From Oscillibacter sp. (GTDB lineage Bacteria > Bacillota > Clostridia > Oscillospirales > Oscillospiraceae), in assembly GCA_017937405.1 (NCBI GenBank), contig JAGBDS010000049.1, forward strand, positions 1 to 51,249: a DNA stretch of 51,249 nt, in the 5' to 3' direction. The notes under the pieces were generated by a model that was not told the DNA's origin, did not search any database, and saw only the letters and a list, made by a program, of their open reading frames with translations. Position 1 is the first letter of the stretch. The number at the start of each line of letters is the position of its first letter. The translations under genes and the position numbers were made by a program. Below, one piece after another: positions 47,574 through 51,249 of this stretch.

Positions 47574-49622
47574 ATGGCGGACCTGAACACCGATATACGG
47601 TACATCAAGGGCATCGGGGAGCAGCGGGCAAAGGCCCTGGAAAAGCTGGGCATCACTGACCTCCGGGGCCTCATCTCCTGGTTCCCCCGGCGGTATGACG
47701 ACCGCACCCAAACGAAGAAAATCGCCGAGCTGGTCCCCGGTGAGAGCGCCTGCGTGGCGGCCATGATCGCGTCGCCCCCCACCGTGTCCCACGTCCGCAA
47801 GGGCATGGACCTGGTCAAAGTGCGGGCCGTGGATGACACCGGCGTACTGGACGTGACCTTTTTCAACCAGACGTGGCTGAAAAACAATCTGGTACAGGGC
47901 GGGACGTACATTTTCTACGGCAAGGCGGAGGGGAACCTCCTGCGGCGGACCATGGCCTCCCCCATCGTGGAGGCGGAGGGACGGCGGGAGTTCACAGGCC
48001 GCATCGTGCCCATCTATCCCCTGACGGCGGGAGTCAGCCAGCTCATTTTGTCCCGGTCCATCCGGCAGGGGCTGGACGCCTGCGCGGACATTCTGCCGGA
48101 TGTGCTGCCCGACAGCGTGCGGCAGGAGCACCACCTCTGCCGCATCGAATACGCCTATGAGAACATCCACTTCCCGGAGAGCCCGGAGGCGTTGGACCTG
48201 GCCCGGCGGCGGCTGGCCTTCGAGGAGCTGTTTTTATTCACCATCGGTCTTCAACGATTGCGTTCTCGCCGGGAGACTGTCCATGTGATGCCCTGCCATG
48301 ATGTGGACATGGATGCTTTTTACGGTTCCCTGCCCTTCACCCTGACGGACGCCCAGCGGCGGTGCGTGGACGAGGCCCTGGCGGATATGCGCTCCGGCGT
48401 GCCCATGAACCGGCTGTGCCAGGGCGACGTGGGCTCCGGCAAGACCATGGTGGCCGCCGCCTGTGTGTACTTCTGCGTGAAGAACGGGCGGCAGGCGGCG
48501 CTGATGGCCCCCACGGAAATTCTGGCGAAGCAACACTACGCGGGCCTTGCCCCGCTGTTGGAGGGACTTGGCATCCGGTGCGCCCTGCTCACCGGGTCCA
48601 CTCCGGCGAAGACGAAGCGCTCCATCGCGGAGCAGCTGGCGGCGGGGGAGATCGACTTCGCCATCGGCACTCACGCCCTCATCACCGAGGGCATCACCTA
48701 CCGCGACCTGGGTCTGGTGGTCACCGACGAGCAGCACCGCTTCGGCGTGGCCCAGCGGGCGGCCCTGGCCGCCAAAGGAGAGCATCCCCACACCCTGGTC
48801 ATGTCCGCCACCCCTATCCCCCGGACCCTGGCCCTCATCTTGTACGGCGACCTGGAGGTCTCCGTCATTGACCAGCTCCCCCCGGGGCGGCAGCCGGTGG
48901 AGACCTACGCCGTTCCCGGCAGTTACCATCAGCGGGTGTACAACTTTATCCGCAAGCTGGCGGCGGAGGGGCGGCAGACCTATATCGTCTGCCCCATGGT
49001 CTCGGAAAACGACGAGCTGCCCGACGAGCGGAAGGCTGTCACGGAGTACGCGAAGAAGCTCCAGAGCGAAGTGTTTCCCGATTTGAAGGTGGCCTTCGTC
49101 CACGGCAAGATGAAGGCCAAGGAGAAGGACGCGGTCATGACGGCCTTTGCCGCCCACGAGACGGACATCCTGGTGTCCACCACGGTTATCGAGGTGGGTG
49201 TGGACGTGCCCAACGCCGCCGTGATGGTCATTGAGAACGCGGAGCGGTTTGGCCTGTCCCAGCTCCACCAGCTCCGTGGCCGGGTAGGCCGGGGCAGCTA
49301 CCTGTCCTACTGCATCCTCATTTCCGACAACCGGAACGAGGAGACACGGCAGCGGCTCAAGGTCATGACAAAAACCACCGACGGCTTTAAAATCGCGGAG
49401 GAGGACCTACGGCTCCGGGGGCCCGGCGACTTCTTCGGCCAGCGGCAGCACGGCCTGCCGGGGCTGAAGATCGCGGACATCGGCTGCGACACCCAGCTTT
49501 TGCAGGAGGCCCGTCAGGCGGCGGAAGCCCTGCTGGAACAGGACCCGGAATTGGCCTCCTGTCCCGCCGCGGCGGAGCGGCTCAGGGAGCTGTTCACCCA
49601 GGCGGCGGATACGCTAAATTGA
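47574..49622 (+). CDS. recG: ATP-dependent DNA helicase RecG
   Basis: 682 residues. N-terminal wedge/OB domain (about 60-160), Walker A G-D-V-G-S-G-K-T near 285, DEQH box, motif III S-A-T-P-I-P-R-T, and C-terminal Q-L-R-G-R-V-G-R-G with the RecG TRG-type tail. It remodels stalled forks and Holliday junctions. AAAGGGGG precedes the ATG; a TATAAT lies near 47534. brnQ follows after 29 bases. Confidence 0.95.
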   Translation: MADLNTDIRYIKGIGEQRAKALEKLGITDLRGLISWFPRRYDDRTQTKKIAELVPGESACVAAMIASPPTVSHVRKGMDLVKVRAVDDTGVLDVTFFNQTWLKNNLVQGGTYIFYGKAEGNLLRRTMASPIVEAEGRREFTGRIVPIYPLTAGVSQLILSRSIRQGLDACADILPDVLPDSVRQEHHLCRIEYAYENIHFPESPEALDLARRRLAFEELFLFTIGLQRLRSRRETVHVMPCHDVDMDAFYGSLPFTLTDAQRRCVDEALADMRSGVPMNRLCQGDVGSGKTMVAAACVYFCVKNGRQAALMAPTEILAKQHYAGLAPLLEGLGIRCALLTGSTPAKTKRSIAEQLAAGEIDFAIGTHALITEGITYRDLGLVVTDEQHRFGVAQRAALAAKGEHPHTLVMSATPIPRTLALILYGDLEVSVIDQLPPGRQPVETYAVPGSYHQRVYNFIRKLAAEGRQTYIVCPMVSENDELPDERKAVTEYAKKLQSEVFPDLKVAFVHGKMKAKEKDAVMTAFAAHETDILVSTTVIEVGVDVPNAAVMVIENAERFGLSQLHQLRGRVGRGSYLSYCILISDNRNEETRQRLKVMTKTTDGFKIAEEDLRLRGPGDFFGQRQHGLPGLKIADIGCDTQLLQEARQAAEALLEQDPELASCPAAAERLRELFTQAADTLN

Positions 49623-49651
49623 CACAAATCATAAAAGAAAGGAATTCTATT

Positions 49652-50998
49652 ATGGACCGCAAACTCAGCGCCAAGGAATACGTCTTTCTTTCCTCTATGC
49701 TCTTCGGCCTGTTCTTCGGAGCAGGTAACCTCATCTTCCCCGTCCACATGGGCCAGCAGGCCGGCGCCAACCTGTGGCCCGCCATCGTGGGCTTCTGCCT
49801 CACCGGCGTGGGTCTGCCCCTGCTGGGCATCGCCGCCATGGGCATCTCCCGGAGCGAGGGAATGTTCGACATGGGCTGCAAGGTAGGCCGGGGGTACAGC
49901 TATTTCTTCACCTGCGCCCTGTATCTCTCCATCGGCCCCCTGTTCGCCATCCCCCGTACCGCCACCGTGTCCTTCAGCGTGGGCATCCAGCCCCTGCTGC
50001 CCCAGGAGCACGCGGGGCTGGCGCTGTGCGTGTTCTCCGCCCTGTTCTTCCTGGTGGTGCTGTATTTCTCCCTGAAGCCCTCCGGCATCCTGACCTGGGT
50101 GGGCAAAATTCTGAATCCCCTGTTCCTACTGTTCCTGGCCATTCTAACGGTGACCGCCCTCTTGAAGCCCATGGGGGACGTCTCCACGCTGGAGCCCACC
50201 GGGACCTACGCCACCATGAGCTTCTTCCAGGGCTTCCTCGACGGCTACAACACCGTGGACGCCCTGGCGGCGTTGGCCTTTGGTATCGTCCTTATCAACG
50301 CCATCCGGGGACTGGGCGTTCAATCCCCCCAAGCCATTTCTGCCAACACCATCAAGGCGGGCGTGTTCAGCTCCCTGCTGATGGCCGCCATCTACTGCGT
50401 GCTGACGGTGGTGGGGGCCCAGTCCCGGTCGGTCTACGGCATCTGCGCCGATGGCGGTGAGGGCCTGTACCGCATCGGCACCCACTATTTCGGCTCCTTT
50501 GGCGGCGTACTGCTGGGCATCACGGTGACTTTCGCCTGTCTCAAGACCGCCATCGGCCTCATCACCTCCTGCGCGTCCACCTTTGTGGAACTCTTCCCCG
50601 GCACCCTCAGCTACCGGGCCTACGCCATCGTGTTCTGCCTGTTCTCCTTTGGCGTGGCGAATTTTGGCCTGAGCCGCATCATCCAGCTCTCCCTGCCGGT
50701 GCTGATGTTCCTCTATCCCCTGACCATCACGCTGATTTTGCTGTGTCTGGCGGGAGGTTGGTTTGGCTACGACCGGCGGGTATTCATCGCGGTGACGGTA
50801 CCCACCGCCCTGGCCGCCGCCCTGGACTTTTTGAACACCCTGCCGGAGGGCGGCAAAGCATTCCTCCACGCGGAAGCCCTGCTGGCTCCCGCCCGGGCGT
50901 ATCTGCCTTTCTTCTCCTACGGCATGGGCTGGGTGCTGCCCGCCTGCGTTGGATCGGTCGTCGGGCTGGCACTGCACTTTAGAAAGAAACAGGCTTGA
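49652..50998 (+). CDS. brnQ: Branched-chain amino acid:cation symporter BrnQ
   Basis: 448 residues, twelve membrane helices. Family start F-G-L-F-F-G-A-G-N-L-I-F-P-V-H-M-G-Q-Q-A-G, and G-Y-N-T-V-D-A-L-A-A-L-A-F-G. Na+-coupled Leu/Ile/Val uptake, complementing the Liv system in the same window. GAAAGGA precedes ATG 49652. Confidence 0.94.
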   Translation: MDRKLSAKEYVFLSSMLFGLFFGAGNLIFPVHMGQQAGANLWPAIVGFCLTGVGLPLLGIAAMGISRSEGMFDMGCKVGRGYSYFFTCALYLSIGPLFAIPRTATVSFSVGIQPLLPQEHAGLALCVFSALFFLVVLYFSLKPSGILTWVGKILNPLFLLFLAILTVTALLKPMGDVSTLEPTGTYATMSFFQGFLDGYNTVDALAALAFGIVLINAIRGLGVQSPQAISANTIKAGVFSSLLMAAIYCVLTVVGAQSRSVYGICADGGEGLYRIGTHYFGSFGGVLLGITVTFACLKTAIGLITSCASTFVELFPGTLSYRAYAIVFCLFSFGVANFGLSRIIQLSLPVLMFLYPLTITLILLCLAGGWFGYDRRVFIAVTVPTALAAALDFLNTLPEGGKAFLHAEALLAPARAYLPFFSYGMGWVLPACVGSVVGLALHFRKKQA

Positions 50999-51008
50999 AA
51001 AATGCACG

Positions 51009-51043
51009 AAAAAGCCGTGAGAGCAATGCTCTCACGGCTTTTT
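51009..51043. terminator. Bidirectional terminator after brnQ
   Basis: 16-bp perfect stem (51009-51024/51028-51043) with loop AAT; also lies behind the broken minus-strand gene ending at 51051. Confidence 0.93.
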
Positions 51044-51050
51044 GTATCAT

Positions 51051-51113
51051 TCAAAGCACCTGCTGGCAGAAGTCGTCCAGGGCCTTTTCGTAGGCCTCCG
51101 GGTCGGTGTAATA
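51051..51113 (-). pseudogene. C-terminal stub of a gene cut by an insertion sequence
   Basis: Reading minus from the junction gives YTDPEAYEKALDDFCQQVL then TGA at 51053-51051, a natural-looking acidic C-terminus followed by a terminator. Upstream the frame hits a stop inside AT-rich IS sequence. The family cannot be named from 19 residues. Confidence 0.6.
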
Positions 51114-51249
51114 CTAAAATCTAATTAAATGCTTTAATAATCCAATTGCGACCAGTGATGCTGGAAATGGTATCAGCGGTAAGAGCACAAATCGTATCAC
51201 AGAGGCGATCAACGACCTTCTCCAATGTGGCAAAGACCTCGTTTCGGAA
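51112..51249 (-). mobile_element. IS630-type insertion sequence, 3' end only
   Basis: Abrupt drop in GC at about 51110-51115, next to TA dinucleotides (IS630/Tc1 elements target TA), then a transposase tail. The element runs out of the window. Confidence 0.65.
51121..51249 (-). CDS. IS630-family transposase, C-terminal 42 residues
   Basis: The visible frame reads E-V-F-A-T-L-E-K-V-V-D-R-L-C-D-T-I-C then I-T-G-R-N-W-I-I and a TAG stop (51123-51121). F-x-T-L-E-K-V-V-D-R-L and S-I-T-G-R-x-W-I are familiar from the C-terminus of IS630-type DDE transposases. The catalytic DDE region lies outside the window. Confidence 0.65.
   Translation of the reverse strand, partial: FRNEVFATLEKVVDRLCDTICALTADTISSITGRNWIIKAFN

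Noticed and set aside
1-51249. CRISPR arrays, tRNA or rRNA genes, prophage modules
   Set aside because: No regularly spaced repeats, cloverleaf-like 75-base segments, rRNA stretches or phage structural genes were seen on reading the window.

Overview
The window looks like a chromosomal segment of a GC-rich (roughly 60-63% G+C by eye) anaerobic gut Clostridium-relative, most like Oscillospirales (Flavonifractor/Oscillibacter/Lawsonibacter type). Supporting signs are Firmicutes-style AGGAGG ribosome sites, many intrinsic terminators, FeoA/FeoB with a short Cys-rich FeoB partner, a YedF/DUF3343 selenium-sulfur cluster, a 3H-domain NiaR repressor, many lipoproteins with M-K-K-K-L-F signal peptides, and a clostridial-type ThyA. 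The assignment is inference from gene content; no rRNA or tRNA is present.

Layout. 1-4.3 kb: tail of a gene, a DUF2974 lipase-like gene (-), a double-OB-fold SSB-like gene, and a two-lipoprotein operon (PstS-like plus partner). 4.3-7.1 kb (-): yedF, cysteine desulfurase-like, DUF3343, DUF6472 and NUDIX genes. 7.2-11 kb: lysA-like gene, an ECF sigma gene that appears frameshifted with its anti-sigma gene, and a VOC protein. 11.1-13.6 kb: feoA-feoB-small Cys-rich protein under a promoter with a DtxR-like inverted repeat. 13.6-19.6 kb (-): five-gene operon of a fused two-domain ABC permease, ATPase, binding lipoprotein, membrane protein and unusual HAD protein. 19.8-23.4 kb (-): heterodimeric ABC exporter. 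23.5-28.9 kb: small membrane protein, then livJHMGF. 28.9-30.7 kb: niaR and an EIIC-like transporter under matching NiaR-type operators. 30.7-33.4 kb: XRE regulator divergent from a small acidic protein around a perfect palindrome, then ECF sigma with an anti-sigma/M23 peptidase fusion (-). 33.4-36.3 kb (-): ychF and htrA. 36.4-41.8 kb: FAD oxidoreductase, D-2-hydroxyacid dehydrogenase, a 0.77-kb non-coding block bounded by inverted repeats, iron alcohol dehydrogenase, TraX. 41.8-45.4 kb: a 19-residue microprotein candidate, AraC regulators and a MATE exporter. 45.5-51 kb: thyA, gene debris, folA, recG, brnQ. The right edge is a gene broken by an IS630-type insertion.

How the parts fit. Nutrient uptake dominates: iron (Feo), branched-chain amino acids (Liv, BrnQ), probably niacin (NiaR-linked transporter), and an organophosphorus/iron/polyamine-class ABC importer whose substrate is not decidable from sequence. 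Two ECF sigma/anti-sigma pairs point to envelope-stress control, one with a peptidoglycan hydrolase as the sensor domain. thyA and folA serve thymidylate/folate metabolism. Between them lie the decayed tail of an iron-type ABC ATPase and a second copy of the last codons of a thyA gene, a scar of rearrangement. The most useful leads are the NiaR-controlled EIIC-like transporter, the sigma/M23 fusion module, the thyA-folA scar, the inverted-repeat block at 39.1-39.6 kb, the paired ATACCCC palindromes near 43.05 kb, and the microprotein transcription unit near 41.85 kb.
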